NCBI RefSeq assembly: GCF_013137895.1
Contig: NZ_CP053538.1
Location: forward strand, 3,937,001 to 4,001,000
Origin: Hymenobacter taeanensis
GTDB lineage: Bacteria; Bacteroidota; Bacteroidia; Cytophagales; Hymenobacteraceae
Reading direction: 5' to 3'
DNA: 64,000 bases
Shown here in pieces: positions 8,373-18,182 of the stretch. The notes beneath the pieces were generated by a model, which was not told the DNA's origin, did not search any database, and saw nothing but the letters and a program-made list of their open reading frames with translations. The position numbers and the translations under genes were made by a program. The first letter of the stretch is position 1. Every line of letters begins with the position of its first letter.

Positions 8373-10418
8373 ATGTATCAACCTCCTATAGCGGCTGTTA
8401 AGCCCCGCGAACTTACCTCACCCTTCGGCACCCGTATTGATAACTACTACTGGCTCAACGAGCCGGAAAACCAGGAAGTTATCGACTATATCACTGCGGA
8501 AAATGCGTACTTCGAGGAGCAGATGGCCCCCACCAAGGCGCTGCAGGAGAAGCTGTTTCAGGAGATTAAGGGCCGTATTAGGGAGCAGGACGAGTCGGTG
8601 CCGTACCGCCGCAACGGCTACTACTACTATACCCGTTACGAAGAAGGAGGGGAGTACCCCATCTACTGCCGCAAGCAGGGCAGCCTGAGTGCGCCGGAGC
8701 AAGTGCTGCTCAACGCCAACGAGATGGGCCAGGGCGAGTCATACTTCGATATTGGCGATTTTGAGGTCAGCGACAACAACGAGCTACTGGCCTACAGCAC
8801 GGATACCGTGAGCCGCCGCCTCTACACGCTGCGGTTCCGCAACCTGCAAACCGGCGAGCTATACCCCGAGGAGATTCAAAACATCAGTGGCGAGGCCGTG
8901 TGGGCCGCCGACAACCAGACGGTGTTTTATACCAAAAAGGACGTAGATACGCTGCTGCCGTTTCAGGTGTATCGCCACACCCTCGGCACCGACCCCACCC
9001 AGGACGTGCTGGTGTATGAGGAACTGGATAACACCTTTTACACCGGCGTGGGGCGCTCAAAGTCCAGGGACTACATTTTCCTGAACATGAGCAGCACCAT
9101 GTCGTCGGAGACGCGCTACCTGCGCGCCGACAGGCCTACGGAGGAGCCACAGGTATTTCTGGCCCGCGAAGAAGACCACTTGTATGAGGTAGAGCACTTC
9201 GAGGATCATTTCTACATCCTCTCCAACGCGGGAGCTCCCAACTTTCGCCTGCTCAAAACGCCTGTAAATAATACTGCCAAGGCACAGTGGCAGGAAGTGA
9301 TTTTGCACCGGCCCGATGTGTTTCTGGAGAACATGGAGCTGTTCCGGGAGTACCTGGTGCTGGGTGAGCGGAAGGAAGGGCTGTTGCAGCTGCGCATAAT
9401 CCGGTGGCAGGACAGCCAGGAGCATTACCTCAACTTCGGCGAGCCAACCTATACTGCTGGCATCAGCATCAACCCTGAGTTTGATACCACGGTGCTGCGC
9501 TACGGCTACACCTCGCTCACCACGCCCCACTCCACGTTTGACTATGACATGACTACCCGCACCAAAACGCTCCTGAAAGAGCAGGCGGTGCTGGGCGGCT
9601 TCAACAGAGAAGATTACGTAACCGAGCGGCTGTATGCCCCGGCCCTCGACGGGACGCGCATCCCCGTCTCCATCGTCTACAAGAAAGGGTTCCGGCAAGA
9701 CGGCCAAGCGCCGCTTCTGCAGTACGCCTACGGTTCTTATGGCCTTTCCATGGATGCCACCTTTAGCGTGGCCCGCCTGAGCTTGCTTAATCGGGGCTTT
9801 GCCTATGCCATTTGCCACATCAGAGGCGGGCAGGAGCTGGGCCGGCAATGGTACGAAGACGGCAAAAAGCTGAAGAAGATAAACACCTTCACCGACTTCA
9901 CCGATTGCTCCCGTTTCCTGATTGACCAGCGCTATACCTCCCCCAAGACGCTGTTTGCCATGGGCGGCTCGGCGGGTGGCTTACTGATGGGAGCCGTGGT
10001 AAACCTGCACCCCGAGTATTACAAGGGTATAATAGCCGCCGTGCCCTTCGTGGATGTAGTAACCACCATGCTCGACGATACTATTCCGCTGACCACCGGC
10101 GAATACGACGAGTGGGGCAACCCCAACCAGCAGGAGTATTACCACTACATGCTTTCGTACTCGCCCTACGACCAGGTAAAGGCCCAGGCCTACCCCAATA
10201 TGCTAGTGACAACTGGCCTGCACGATTCGCAGGTGCAGTATTTCGAGCCGGCCAAATGGGTAGCCAAGCTGCGTACCCTCAAAACCGATAATAATCTGCT
10301 GCTCCTGCACACCGATATGGAGGCCGGCCACGGCGGGGCGTCCGGCCGCTTCAAATCTATTCATGACACGGCCCGGCAGTACGCCTTTATGCTGTTGTTG
10401 CTGGGTATTGAGGTGTAA
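8373..10418 (+). CDS. S9 family oligopeptidase (oligopeptidase B type)
   Basis: 681 residues from the ATG at 8373; a TTG four codons earlier is in frame but unnecessary. Cleaves short peptides, in oligopeptidase B after basic residues. The N-terminal half is the beta-propeller gate (about residues 70-400) and the C-terminal half the alpha/beta-hydrolase. The triad can be placed: Ser533 in MGGSAGGLL, Asp618 in TGLHDSQV and His653 in GHGGASGRF. No signal peptide, so cytoplasmic. The flanking terminator hairpin at 10441 separates it from the next gene. The symbol ptrB would be usual, but the basic specificity is only inferred from family. Confidence 0.93.
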   Translation: MYQPPIAAVKPRELTSPFGTRIDNYYWLNEPENQEVIDYITAENAYFEEQMAPTKALQEKLFQEIKGRIREQDESVPYRRNGYYYYTRYEEGGEYPIYCRKQGSLSAPEQVLLNANEMGQGESYFDIGDFEVSDNNELLAYSTDTVSRRLYTLRFRNLQTGELYPEEIQNISGEAVWAADNQTVFYTKKDVDTLLPFQVYRHTLGTDPTQDVLVYEELDNTFYTGVGRSKSRDYIFLNMSSTMSSETRYLRADRPTEEPQVFLAREEDHLYEVEHFEDHFYILSNAGAPNFRLLKTPVNNTAKAQWQEVILHRPDVFLENMELFREYLVLGERKEGLLQLRIIRWQDSQEHYLNFGEPTYTAGISINPEFDTTVLRYGYTSLTTPHSTFDYDMTTRTKTLLKEQAVLGGFNREDYVTERLYAPALDGTRIPVSIVYKKGFRQDGQAPLLQYAYGSYGLSMDATFSVARLSLLNRGFAYAICHIRGGQELGRQWYEDGKKLKKINTFTDFTDCSRFLIDQRYTSPKTLFAMGGSAGGLLMGAVVNLHPEYYKGIIAAVPFVDVVTTMLDDTIPLTTGEYDEWGNPNQQEYYHYMLSYSPYDQVKAQAYPNMLVTTGLHDSQVQYFEPAKWVAKLRTLKTDNNLLLLHTDMEAGHGGASGRFKSIHDTARQYAFMLLLLGIEV

Positions 10419-10440
10419 GGTTGCTTCTTGTAAACAACTG

Positions 10441-10468
10441 ACGGCCACTCCGGTTATGGAGTGGCCGT
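10441..10468 (+). terminator. Hairpin terminator after the S9 peptidase
   Basis: Perfect 11-bp stem, arms 10441-10451 and 10458-10468 around a 6-nt loop, followed by TT. The stem shares GGCCACTCC with hairpins elsewhere in the window. Confidence 0.65.
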
Positions 10469-10711
10469 TTGCGTGGGGCCTAGCGTAATTCTAGAAATAT
10501 TCGGGCCCACGTGCCACCCTAATCAGAAAGTTGCGTCTGTGCTGCGGTTGCCCGGCATACTCACGAACATTCTCCGGCATCTGCAGCATAAATCGGTCAG
10601 TTGGTCGGGTTAATTGGTGGTGCGGAAGCGGGGAAAGTAGTTTTACAGATAATACAATCAGTCAGTAGTTGACTGCGGTTTGCCGGGTGAAGGTTATTTC
10701 CCCTCAAGTAC

Positions 10712-13261
10712 ATGAAAAAGCTTATTCTCTTTATAGTGCTGACCAGCGGTGGTCATGCCGTATTAGCCCAAATGCCTGCCGGCGAACGGCCCGCCGGAAC
10801 TGGCAGGCCTGCCGGTGGACAGGCACCTGCACCGCAGTCGGGTAACGGCCGCGTAACCGGTACCATCGTTGATGCGGCCACCAAGCAGCCAGTGCCTTAT
10901 GCTACTATTGCTCTGCTGAACCCTATCACCGGTAAGCCAATAGATGGCACCGCCGCCGACGATAATGGCAAGTTCAGCATCCCGCGCGTGCCAGCGGGTA
11001 CCTACACCATCCAGATTACATTTATCGGCTATAAGCTGGTCGAGAAACCTGGGGTGGTCATTACCGAGGATGGCAACACGGTGGCCCTAGGCAGTGTGCC
11101 GCTGGAGTCGTCGGCGCAGGCGCTGGGGGAGGTAAAGGTAGAAGGCCAGCGCAGCCTGATTGAGGAGAAGGTTGACCGTACCGTATACAACGCCGAGAAA
11201 GACGAAACCACCCGTGGCGGCGACGCCACCGACGTGCTCAAGCGCGTGCCCTCACTCTCCGTTGACCTTGATGGTAACGTGACTCTGCGGGGCAGCCAGA
11301 ACATTCGGGTGCTCATCAACAACCGGCCTTCTACTATTACGGCTGGCAGCATTGCCGATGCGCTGAAGCAGATTCCGGCCGACCAGATCAAGAGCGTAGA
11401 AGTGATAACCTCGCCCTCGGCTAAGTATGATGCCGAAGGCTCCGGGGGTATCATCAACATTGTCACCAAGCAGAATAACCTGCAGGGCTTCACCCTGGAT
11501 GCCCGCGGCAGCGCTGGCCTGCGTAGCTCCGACCTGGGCCTGAATGCAGCGTACCGCAGCGGCAAAATGGGTTTCTCACTAGGTGGCGGGGGCCGGGCGC
11601 AGTACAACACGCCGGGGAGTTTCACCAACACGCAGCGTACCTACGACCTCGATCGGGACCTGATCAGTACCACCACGCAGCGGGCCGATACGCGTAACAA
11701 CAACCTCTTCGGGCGCTACAGCTTAGGCTGGGACTACGACATCAACAAGTACAACTTCCTCTCGGCCTCCGTGCAGCTGGGTGTCCGCAACGGTACCAAT
11801 TACCAGGACGGGCTCTTCGCCAACACCGTGCGGGCCGATGGCAGCGTGATTAATAGCTTGCGCGATGTGAAGGTGCTGGACCGCTCCAATACCCTTGACG
11901 CCACCCTTAACTACACCCATACGTTTGAGACGCCCCAGCGCGAGTTCAGCCTGCTAGGCCAGTATAGCCGCAATAACCGGACAAATAACTTCACCAACGA
12001 CATCCGTGAAGGGTTGCAGTCGGGTAGCCAGCTGCGCAACGAGAACGATAGCTACAACCAGGAAATCACCATTCAAGCTGATTACCAGACGCCGCTGAGC
12101 AAAACGCAGATGCTGGAGTTTGGTGGTAAAGACATCATCCGGCAGGTAAACAGCGACTACGCTACCTACCTCAACGGACAGCCGCAGCAGGGCGTAGGCC
12201 TCTCCAACGTGTTTACCTACAACCAGAACGTGGCAGCCGGCTACGCCTCGTACACGCTGGGCTTTCTGAAAAACTACACCCTGAAAGCGGGTGGCCGTTT
12301 TGAATACACCACCATCGACGCCAACTTTAAGAATGCCGAGGATGTCTCGATTCCTTCATACGGTGTACTGGTACCGAGCGTAAACCTCTCCCGCAAGTTT
12401 GCCAGCGGTAATACCCTGAAAGCAGGCTATAACCGCCGCATTCAGCGGCCCTCGCTGCAGTTTCTGAACCCCAACCGGCAGGCAGCCAACCCGCTCAATA
12501 TCAGTCAGGGTAATCCATCACTTCGCCCAGAGTACACCAATAACTTTGAGCTAGGGTACAACACCTTCATCAAGCAAACCTCGCTCAACTTCACGGCTTT
12601 CGCCCGCAATACCACCGGCTCCATTCAGGCGGTACGCACCGTCAGCGGCGACACGGTGAAAACCTCATACCAGAATATTGGAGAAGAGAATGCGTACGGC
12701 GGCAGCATTTTCGCCAACGTAAACATCAACAACAAGCTCACACTGGGGGGCGGTACTGATATCTACTACGCGCTACTGAACAACAACCTCTCTGATGTGC
12801 GCTTTGCCGCTAAGAACGAGGGCTTGGTAGTGAGCGGCCGACTCATGGGTGGCTATAACTTCACGAAAGGGTGGGCGCTGCAGTTCTTTAGTTTCTACCG
12901 GGGGCGCCAGGTGCAGCTGCAAGGCTACCAGGGCGGTTTCGGGGTATATAGCCTCGGCTTCAAGAAAGACTTTGCCGAGAAGAAAGGCAGCATTGGCTTC
13001 AATGCCGATAACTTCTTCACGCCAACCAACAAAATCCGTAGCGAAATCAGCTCGTATACCCTTGATCAGAACAGTGTGAACGTGCTGCACCGCATGGGCT
13101 TCCGCGTGAATATGAGCTACCGGATTGGCAAGATGAGTATGGCCCAGCCCAAGCGCCGCCGTTCTGTTAGCAACGACGACTTGAAGGACGGCGGCAACTC
13201 CGACGGCGGCAACGGCGCTGGCTCTACGCCCGCTCAGGGGCCCAGCGGCGGCCGCCCCTAA
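10712..13261 (+). CDS. Outer-membrane beta-barrel receptor (TonB-dependent receptor-like, CarboxypepD_reg N-domain)
   Basis: 849 residues. Signal peptide of about 19 residues ending in VLAQ, then a Gly/Pro/Ala-rich linker (about 20-50), a carboxypeptidase-regulatory-like beta-sandwich (GRVTGTIVDAATKQPVPYATI onward), a plug domain (RSLIEEKVDRTVYN, DVLKRVPSLSVD, IIN), and a long barrel of the outer membrane beta-barrel 3 family. The C-terminus is unusual: after the last strand (MSYRIGKMS) comes a roughly 45-residue tail rich in Gly, Ser, Asn and Pro. No SusD partner is adjacent, so it is probably not a polysaccharide locus; substrate unknown. Strong terminator downstream. Confidence 0.88.
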   Translation: MKKLILFIVLTSGGHAVLAQMPAGERPAGTGRPAGGQAPAPQSGNGRVTGTIVDAATKQPVPYATIALLNPITGKPIDGTAADDNGKFSIPRVPAGTYTIQITFIGYKLVEKPGVVITEDGNTVALGSVPLESSAQALGEVKVEGQRSLIEEKVDRTVYNAEKDETTRGGDATDVLKRVPSLSVDLDGNVTLRGSQNIRVLINNRPSTITAGSIADALKQIPADQIKSVEVITSPSAKYDAEGSGGIINIVTKQNNLQGFTLDARGSAGLRSSDLGLNAAYRSGKMGFSLGGGGRAQYNTPGSFTNTQRTYDLDRDLISTTTQRADTRNNNLFGRYSLGWDYDINKYNFLSASVQLGVRNGTNYQDGLFANTVRADGSVINSLRDVKVLDRSNTLDATLNYTHTFETPQREFSLLGQYSRNNRTNNFTNDIREGLQSGSQLRNENDSYNQEITIQADYQTPLSKTQMLEFGGKDIIRQVNSDYATYLNGQPQQGVGLSNVFTYNQNVAAGYASYTLGFLKNYTLKAGGRFEYTTIDANFKNAEDVSIPSYGVLVPSVNLSRKFASGNTLKAGYNRRIQRPSLQFLNPNRQAANPLNISQGNPSLRPEYTNNFELGYNTFIKQTSLNFTAFARNTTGSIQAVRTVSGDTVKTSYQNIGEENAYGGSIFANVNINNKLTLGGGTDIYYALLNNNLSDVRFAAKNEGLVVSGRLMGGYNFTKGWALQFFSFYRGRQVQLQGYQGGFGVYSLGFKKDFAEKKGSIGFNADNFFTPTNKIRSEISSYTLDQNSVNVLHRMGFRVNMSYRIGKMSMAQPKRRRSVSNDDLKDGGNSDGGNGAGSTPAQGPSGGRP

Positions 13262-13289
13262 TTCTTCCTTCAATCAGACTAAACACGTA

Positions 13290-13323
13290 CAAGCGCCCGC
13301 CCTTACCCAAGGGCGGGCGCTTG
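13290..13323. terminator. 15-bp GC-rich terminator hairpin
   Basis: Arms 13290-13304 and 13309-13323 are perfectly complementary (CAAGCGCCCGCCCTT) with a 4-nt ACCC loop. It closes the receptor gene. Confidence 0.85.
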
Positions 13324-13361
13324 GTTAATAGACATCCTGTTTGGGTTTTATTTTGCCCTGT

Positions 13362-13970
13362 ATGAACACGCAACAAGAAACAGTTTTAACCATTGATGCC
13401 GCCCAGGTTACGCAGCTGATCAGGGGGCGGCGGAGCATGCAGCCCGTGCAGTTTGAAGCAGGCCGCGTAGTGCCAGATGAGCTGCTCCGTGAACTGCTAG
13501 AAAAAGCCACTTGGGCTCCTACGCACAAGCGCACTGAGCCCTGGCACTTTGTAGTATTTGGCGGGGCTGGCCGGCAACGATTGGCTACGTTTTAGTCGGA
13601 GCTATACCGCGAGAAGGCGGGCGAGAAGTTTCAGCAGAACAAGTTTGAAAAGCTGCAGAACAGCCCGCTGCTCAGCTCTCATGTTATTGCCATCGGGCTC
13701 AAGCGCAGCCAGGAAGTACCCGAGGTAGAGGAAATTGCGGCCGTAGCCTGCGCCGTACAAAACCTGCACCTCTCAGCTGTGGCGCATGGCCTGGCGGGGT
13801 TCTGGAGCAGCGGGGGCGTCACGTACCTCGAAGAAGCGAAACCCTTCTTCGGCTTAGGCCCCGATGACCGCCTGCTGGGTTTCTTTATGCTGGGCTATCC
13901 TAAACCTGGTGCCGCTGTCCGCAGCATACGCCGCCCCCTTGCCGAAAAGGTGACTTGGATACTGGAGTAA
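13362..13970 (+). pseudogene. Nitroreductase family gene interrupted by one in-frame TAG
   Basis: From ATG 13362 the frame runs to TAG at 13593-13595 and then continues in the same frame, without another stop, to TAA at 13968-13970. Read through, it is a normal-length nitroreductase of about 202 residues: LIRGRRSMQPVQF (FMN-binding RRS), KATWAPTHKRTEPW, then after the stop AVQNLHLSAVAHGLAGFWSSGG and LLGFFMLGYPK. The residue lost would most simply be Gln (CAG to TAG, one transition). The rest shows no decay, so the inactivation is recent, or it is a base-call error. If translated as is, the 77-residue fragment cannot bind FMN. A shared long hairpin ends this gene and the converging one. Confidence 0.85.
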
Positions 13971-13995
13971 ACAAAATGTCCTTAACTAAACTGAC

Positions 13996-14042
13996 AGCGG
14001 AGTGGCCTAGCATCAAGTGTATTGATGCTAGGCCACTCCGCT
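13996..14042. terminator. 21-bp perfect bidirectional terminator hairpin
   Basis: Arms 13996-14016 and 14022-14042 are perfectly complementary with a 5-nt loop; each arm contains the TGGCCTA/TAGGCCA 7-mer. It lies between converging genes. Confidence 0.8.
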
Positions 14043-14069
14043 AGTGTTCTGAGGGCAAAGTGAATCTGG

Positions 14070-14276
14070 TTAATCCTGCACCTTTAGGCTGTCGGGCACT
14101 GGGCCGCGGGTGGCGGCTACCAGTTGGTTTTGCAGTTGGAAATTTACCTGTTCACAATCGTGAAAGCGTTTCTCTGACAATTCCAGGGCAGTTTCTGCTG
14201 TCCGGAGCCGTTGGTACAGGAAGAAGATAAGACCCAGTGCAATAAGCAGGGCCACCAGGGGCAAGGCTTTATTCAT
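14070..14276 (-). CDS. Small membrane-anchored coiled-coil protein
   Basis: 68 residues. A single hydrophobic helix (about residues 5-21, PLVALLIALGLIFFLYQ) is followed by a polar helix rich in Glu, Arg, Gln and Leu that could form a coiled coil, ending in a short Pro-containing tail. The topology fits an inner-membrane protein with a short soluble domain. It lies downstream of the E2 gene on the same strand, 87 bp away, with a hairpin between. No family recognised. Confidence 0.6.
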   Translation of the reverse strand: MNKALPLVALLIALGLIFFLYQRLRTAETALELSEKRFHDCEQVNFQLQNQLVAATRGPVPDSLKVQD

Positions 14277-14300
14277 GAAGTGTACAAGGCTAAAAAGAAG

Positions 14301-14345
14301 GAGGGTTGGCTGCTAGGCCAGTATCTGACGCAGCAACCAACCCTC
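14301..14345. terminator. Interrupted hairpin downstream of the E2 gene
   Basis: GAGGGTTGG at 14301-14309 pairs with CCAACCCTC at 14337-14345, extended by CTGC/GCAG after a 3-nt bulge. It lies 19 bp past the E2 stop (minus strand) and contains a TAGGCCA motif in its loop. Confidence 0.5.
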
Positions 14346-14363
14346 AACAACTTTACCGCAGCA

Positions 14364-15773
14364 TTAGATGGTGGTATTAGGATCGAACTGCTCCAGGTAA
14401 TCGGCCACCCGGCGTACGAACATGCCGCCCAATGAGCCATCCACCACGCGGTGGTCGTAGCTGTGCGAGAGGAACATGAAGTGACGCACGCCAATCAGGT
14501 CGCCCTGAGGTGTCTCAATAACGGCGGGCTTCTTCTTGATAGCCCCCACGGCCATGATAGCTACCTGTGGCTGCATGATGATGGGCGTACCCATCACATT
14601 GCCGAAAGACCCCACGTTGGAAACCGTATAAGTGCCACCTTCCAGGTCTTCGGGCTTCAGCTTATTGGTACGGGCGCGGTTAGCCAGATCATTCAGCTTC
14701 TTGCTCAGGCCGTTGAGGTTGAGCTGATCAGCATGGTGAATTACCGGCACAATCAGGTTGCCGGAGGGCAGTGCCACGGCCACCCCCACGTTGATATCGC
14801 GCTTCTTTATGATGTAGTCGCCCTCGATAGAAACGTTGATGTTGGGGAAGTCCTGGATGGCACGGGCAATAGCCTGAATGAATATAGGCGTGAAGGTGAG
14901 GTTCTCGCCTTCGCGCTTCTTATAGGCATCCTTGTGCTTGTTGCGCCAGTTTACGATGTCGGTCACGTCGGCCTCCACAAACGAGGTAACGTGGGGAGAA
15001 ATCCGCTTGGAGTCTACCATGCGCTGAGCAATCATTTTGCGCATGCGGTCCATCTCAATCAGCTCCTGGTTACCACTGATAGAAGGCACCGCCTTGGTAG
15101 CAGGGGCAGCAGGGGTTGCCTGAGCCGCGGGGGCGGCCGCTGGTTGAGCAGCAGGGGCAGTTGCGGGAGCAGCCTGCGGGGCCGCAGCGGCCTGGGGCTG
15201 CTCAGCGGGGGCCGCCGGAGCCGCTTGCTGAGCTAACGGCTGCTTACCGGCAGCCACGTAGTCCAGAATGTCTTTTTTTGTAACGCGGCCTTCGCTGCCG
15301 GTGCCAGGCAGGTACTCCAGGTCGGCCATAGAGATACCTTCTTCACGGGCAATGCTCAGCACGAGGGGCGAGTAGAAGCGGCCGGGCTGAGGTTGCGCCG
15401 CCGAAGCCGCCACTGGGGCAGCGGCAGTTTCCGGTACGAACGGAACATCAGCGGCGGGCTTCTCTGCGCCATTTATGGAAGGAGCGGAGGCCTGGGCTGC
15501 CGCGGCGGGAGCGGAAGTACCCGCGCTGGCGGCGTCCGTTTCAATAACGGCAATGGGAGCACCCACGGCCACAACTTGGCCTTCCTGCACCAGAATTTCC
15601 TGCAATACGCCGGCGTGGAGGGCAGGTACTTCGGTATCTACCTTATCAGTAGCTACTTCCAGTACAGATTCGTCCTGCTCAATGGTATCGCCTATCTGTT
15701 TGAGCCATTTCAGAACGGTGCCTTCCATGATGGATTCGCCCATCTTGGGCATCGTCATTTCCACTCGTGCCAT
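14364..15773 (-). CDS. 2-oxo acid dehydrogenase E2 (dihydrolipoamide acyltransferase)
   Basis: 469 residues. Core acyltransferase of a pyruvate, 2-oxoglutarate or branched-chain 2-oxo acid dehydrogenase complex. The N-terminal lipoyl domain (about 1-78) carries the lipoylated Lys44 in TDKVD. A peripheral-subunit (E3)-binding domain follows (PLVLSIAREEGISMADLEYLPGTG), between Ala/Pro-rich flexible linkers, the second being very long. The catalytic domain ends with SYDHRVVDG, which holds the family His and Asp. The single lipoyl domain and MTMPKMGESIMEG start resemble the branched-chain type, but E1 and E3 genes are not next to it, so the substrate is open. Confidence 0.93.
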   Translation of the reverse strand: MARVEMTMPKMGESIMEGTVLKWLKQIGDTIEQDESVLEVATDKVDTEVPALHAGVLQEILVQEGQVVAVGAPIAVIETDAASAGTSAPAAAAQASAPSINGAEKPAADVPFVPETAAAPVAASAAQPQPGRFYSPLVLSIAREEGISMADLEYLPGTGSEGRVTKKDILDYVAAGKQPLAQQAAPAAPAEQPQAAAAPQAAPATAPAAQPAAAPAAQATPAAPATKAVPSISGNQELIEMDRMRKMIAQRMVDSKRISPHVTSFVEADVTDIVNWRNKHKDAYKKREGENLTFTPIFIQAIARAIQDFPNINVSIEGDYIIKKRDINVGVAVALPSGNLIVPVIHHADQLNLNGLSKKLNDLANRARTNKLKPEDLEGGTYTVSNVGSFGNVMGTPIIMQPQVAIMAVGAIKKKPAVIETPQGDLIGVRHFMFLSHSYDHRVVDGSLGGMFVRRVADYLEQFDPNTTI

Positions 15774-15982
15774 GCGGTTAGTAGGGGGTGTTAGGGGGAT
15801 GGTGGGTAGTTGAAGGTCTGGTATCTGCTACTGCAGGCCGCGTAATTGGGTGGGTGTACGGCCCGAAAAGCAAGCCAAAGGTAGTTGTTGTGGGCGTAAT
15901 CCTAGATATGCCTACTATTTCAGTTACGCACCGCGTTGGTTCAGCAACCAGGAAAAAGCCTGGGCCAGCGCCAGCATAGTAG

Positions 15983-17236
15983 CTAGGCCACAGGCAAGCT
16001 CAGGCGCAGCAGATTCAGGACGGCGGTGGAGGTGTACTCTACGTTAAGCTGGCGGCCACGGTCGAAGCTAAATTGCCGGCTTACGGTCTGGTACTTGTCG
16101 GCGTAGGCAATGCAGATAGTACCCACGGGCTTGGTCGGCGTGCCACCATCGGGCCCGGCAATGCCACTTGTGGCAATGGCAACATCTACCCCCAGGCGCT
16201 GGCGCAGGCCCTCCGCCATTTCCCGTACGGTAGCTTCGCTCACGGCACCATGCTCTGCTAGGGTGGCGGGGTTAACGCCTAACTCGCGCATTTTTATATC
16301 GTTGCTGTAGGCCACTACGCTGCCCTGATAGTAGCGGGAGCTGCCCGGTACGCTGCTGAGGCGGTAGGCCACGTAGCCGCCAGTGCAGCTTTCGGCGGTG
16401 CCCACCGTGAGGCCGCGCTCCAGCAGCAACTGGCCTACGGCCTGCTCCAGCGGTACTTCGCCCACGGCAAAAATTACCTCGCCAATTCGCTCACGCAGGG
16501 CGGGCAGCAGGGCTTCCATACGGCCGCGCAAATCGGGCTGTCCATCGGCGTAGCCGGAGAGGCGCAGCCGCAGCCCACCTAAAGAAGGCAGGTAGGCCAG
16601 CTTGATGTTACCCGGCAGGGCGTTTTCCCAGTCGGCAATTTTCTCGGCCAGGTACGACTCGCCCAGGCCTACCGTCTGCACAACTACGTGCTCAATGGGT
16701 GGGGTCTGGAAGTGCTGCTGCAAACGCGGTAGTACCTCGTCTTTCATCAGTCCCTTCATTTCAAACGGTACGCCCGGCATCGAGACGAAAATGGTGCCGC
16801 GGTCTTCAAACCACATGCCGGGCGCTGTGCCTAAGGCATTATGTAATACCGTGCAGTTGCTGGGCACCAGGGCCTGCTGGCGGTTTACTTCCAGCATGGG
16901 GCGGTTGTAGCGGGCAAAAATGCCTTCCACGTGGCGCAACGTGGGCTCGTGCAGTACCAGCTCAGCCCCAAAGTACCGGGCCAGCACATGCTTGGTAAGA
17001 TCGTCTTTCGTAGGGCCCAGGCCGCCGGTCATTAGCACTACATCAGCGCGCTGCCGGGCCTGATCCAGGGTCGCCACTATTTCATCGGCAAAGTCAGAAA
17101 CGCTGGTAATCTGCCTGACGCGGAGACCGAGCTTGCCCAATTCCTGACCCATAAAGGCAGAGTTGGTGTCGATAACCTGCCCGTAGAGCAGTTCGTCGCC
17201 AATAGTCATGATTTCAACGACGGGAGGAGTTGGCAT
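15983..17236 (-). CDS. cinA: CinA: competence/damage-inducible protein A, probable nicotinamide-nucleotide amidase
   Basis: 417 residues, full length. The N-terminal molybdopterin-binding-like (MoCF/COG1058) domain shows GDELLYGQVIDTNS and GGLGPTKDDLT, which in homologues carries ADP-ribose pyrophosphatase activity; the C-terminal domain starts near residue 255 and has GTAESCTGG and SGIAGPDGGT, typical of NMN deamidases. Likely role: clearing or recycling pyridine nucleotide breakdown products in the cytoplasm. It is upstream of E2 on the same strand with a 209-bp gap lacking visible genes. Confidence 0.95.
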   Translation of the reverse strand: MPTPPVVEIMTIGDELLYGQVIDTNSAFMGQELGKLGLRVRQITSVSDFADEIVATLDQARQRADVVLMTGGLGPTKDDLTKHVLARYFGAELVLHEPTLRHVEGIFARYNRPMLEVNRQQALVPSNCTVLHNALGTAPGMWFEDRGTIFVSMPGVPFEMKGLMKDEVLPRLQQHFQTPPIEHVVVQTVGLGESYLAEKIADWENALPGNIKLAYLPSLGGLRLRLSGYADGQPDLRGRMEALLPALRERIGEVIFAVGEVPLEQAVGQLLLERGLTVGTAESCTGGYVAYRLSSVPGSSRYYQGSVVAYSNDIKMRELGVNPATLAEHGAVSEATVREMAEGLRQRLGVDVAIATSGIAGPDGGTPTKPVGTICIAYADKYQTVSRQFSFDRGRQLNVEYTSTAVLNLLRLSLPVA

Positions 17237-17336
17237 GGGGTAGAGCTGTTAGGATGGGTGCCGAATTTGGCGCAATATTCGCCTCTGGATGAATAAGACC
17301 GCCACGTAGGCCGTCAGGTTTTTCGTCTTTATTCAC

Positions 17337-18140
17337 ATGACCACGTTTCGCACGTTTGCTTTAGGCCTGGGTCTTGCCCTCGCCACTACGCAACTGAGCC
17401 ATGCTCAGACCAAAACCACCGCTAAAAAAACTGCAACCGCCACTAAAAAGACCACCACGGCGAAACCCGCGGCCACTAAAACCACCTCAAAAGTCACTAC
17501 CAAAGCTCCGGTAGCCGCGCCCGTAGTAGCTCCCCTCACCGCCGAAGAGGCCGCCAGTGGCCTACGCGAAGCCCTGACGCAAGGCGTAGCCCGCGCCATT
17601 GATATTGCCGGCGCTGAAAACGGCTTCAACGACAACGCCGATATCCGCATTCCTATGCCGCCCGATGCCCAACTTGTAGCTACCACGTTGCGCGGCCTGC
17701 GCATGGGAGCCTTGGTAGATAACTTTGAGGTGGCCCTGAACCACAGCGCTGAGAAAGCCGCGGCCCAGGCCAAGCCCATCTTCCTGGGGGCAGTACAGAA
17801 TCTAAGCTTTCAGGATGCCCTAACGCTGGCCACTTCTCGCCAACCCGACATGGCTACTCAGTTGCTGCGCTCCAGTGCCGAAGAGCAACTCAAGTCGTCG
17901 TTTCAGCCCATTATCAAGCAGTCCCTAGATCAAACGGGGGCCACCCGGCTCTACGCTGAGATGGTGAACCGCTACAATAAGATCCCGCTGATGACGCCCA
18001 TTAACGCCGAGCTGGTGCCCTACGCCTCCCAGCAAACCGTAAATGGCCTGTTTACCCTTATTGCAGAAGAGGAAGGTCGCATTCGGTCGAGGCCAGGGTC
18101 TCGGAGTACAGAGCTGTTAAAAAGGGTATTCGGCCGCTAA
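17337..18140 (+). CDS. DUF4197 secreted protein (first of tandem pair)
   Basis: 267 residues. Signal peptide of about 23 residues (GLGLALATTQLSHAQ), then about 40 residues made almost wholly of Lys, Thr and Ala, then a DUF4197 domain beginning at LTAEEAASGLREALTQG. Domain landmarks are the IRIPMPPDAQ, NKIPL and NGLFTLIAEEE segments and an R-D/E-LLKRVFGR tail. Expected to be periplasmic; no biochemical function is known to me. The next gene is a paralogue, sharing most domain motifs but lacking the Lys/Thr linker, so the pair arose by duplication. Confidence 0.85.
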   Translation: MTTFRTFALGLGLALATTQLSHAQTKTTAKKTATATKKTTTAKPAATKTTSKVTTKAPVAAPVVAPLTAEEAASGLREALTQGVARAIDIAGAENGFNDNADIRIPMPPDAQLVATTLRGLRMGALVDNFEVALNHSAEKAAAQAKPIFLGAVQNLSFQDALTLATSRQPDMATQLLRSSAEEQLKSSFQPIIKQSLDQTGATRLYAEMVNRYNKIPLMTPINAELVPYASQQTVNGLFTLIAEEEGRIRSRPGSRSTELLKRVFGR

Positions 18141-18182
18141 ACTTCGGGGTGCAGCTAGCCCCTCATAACCATACCGCTGCAT

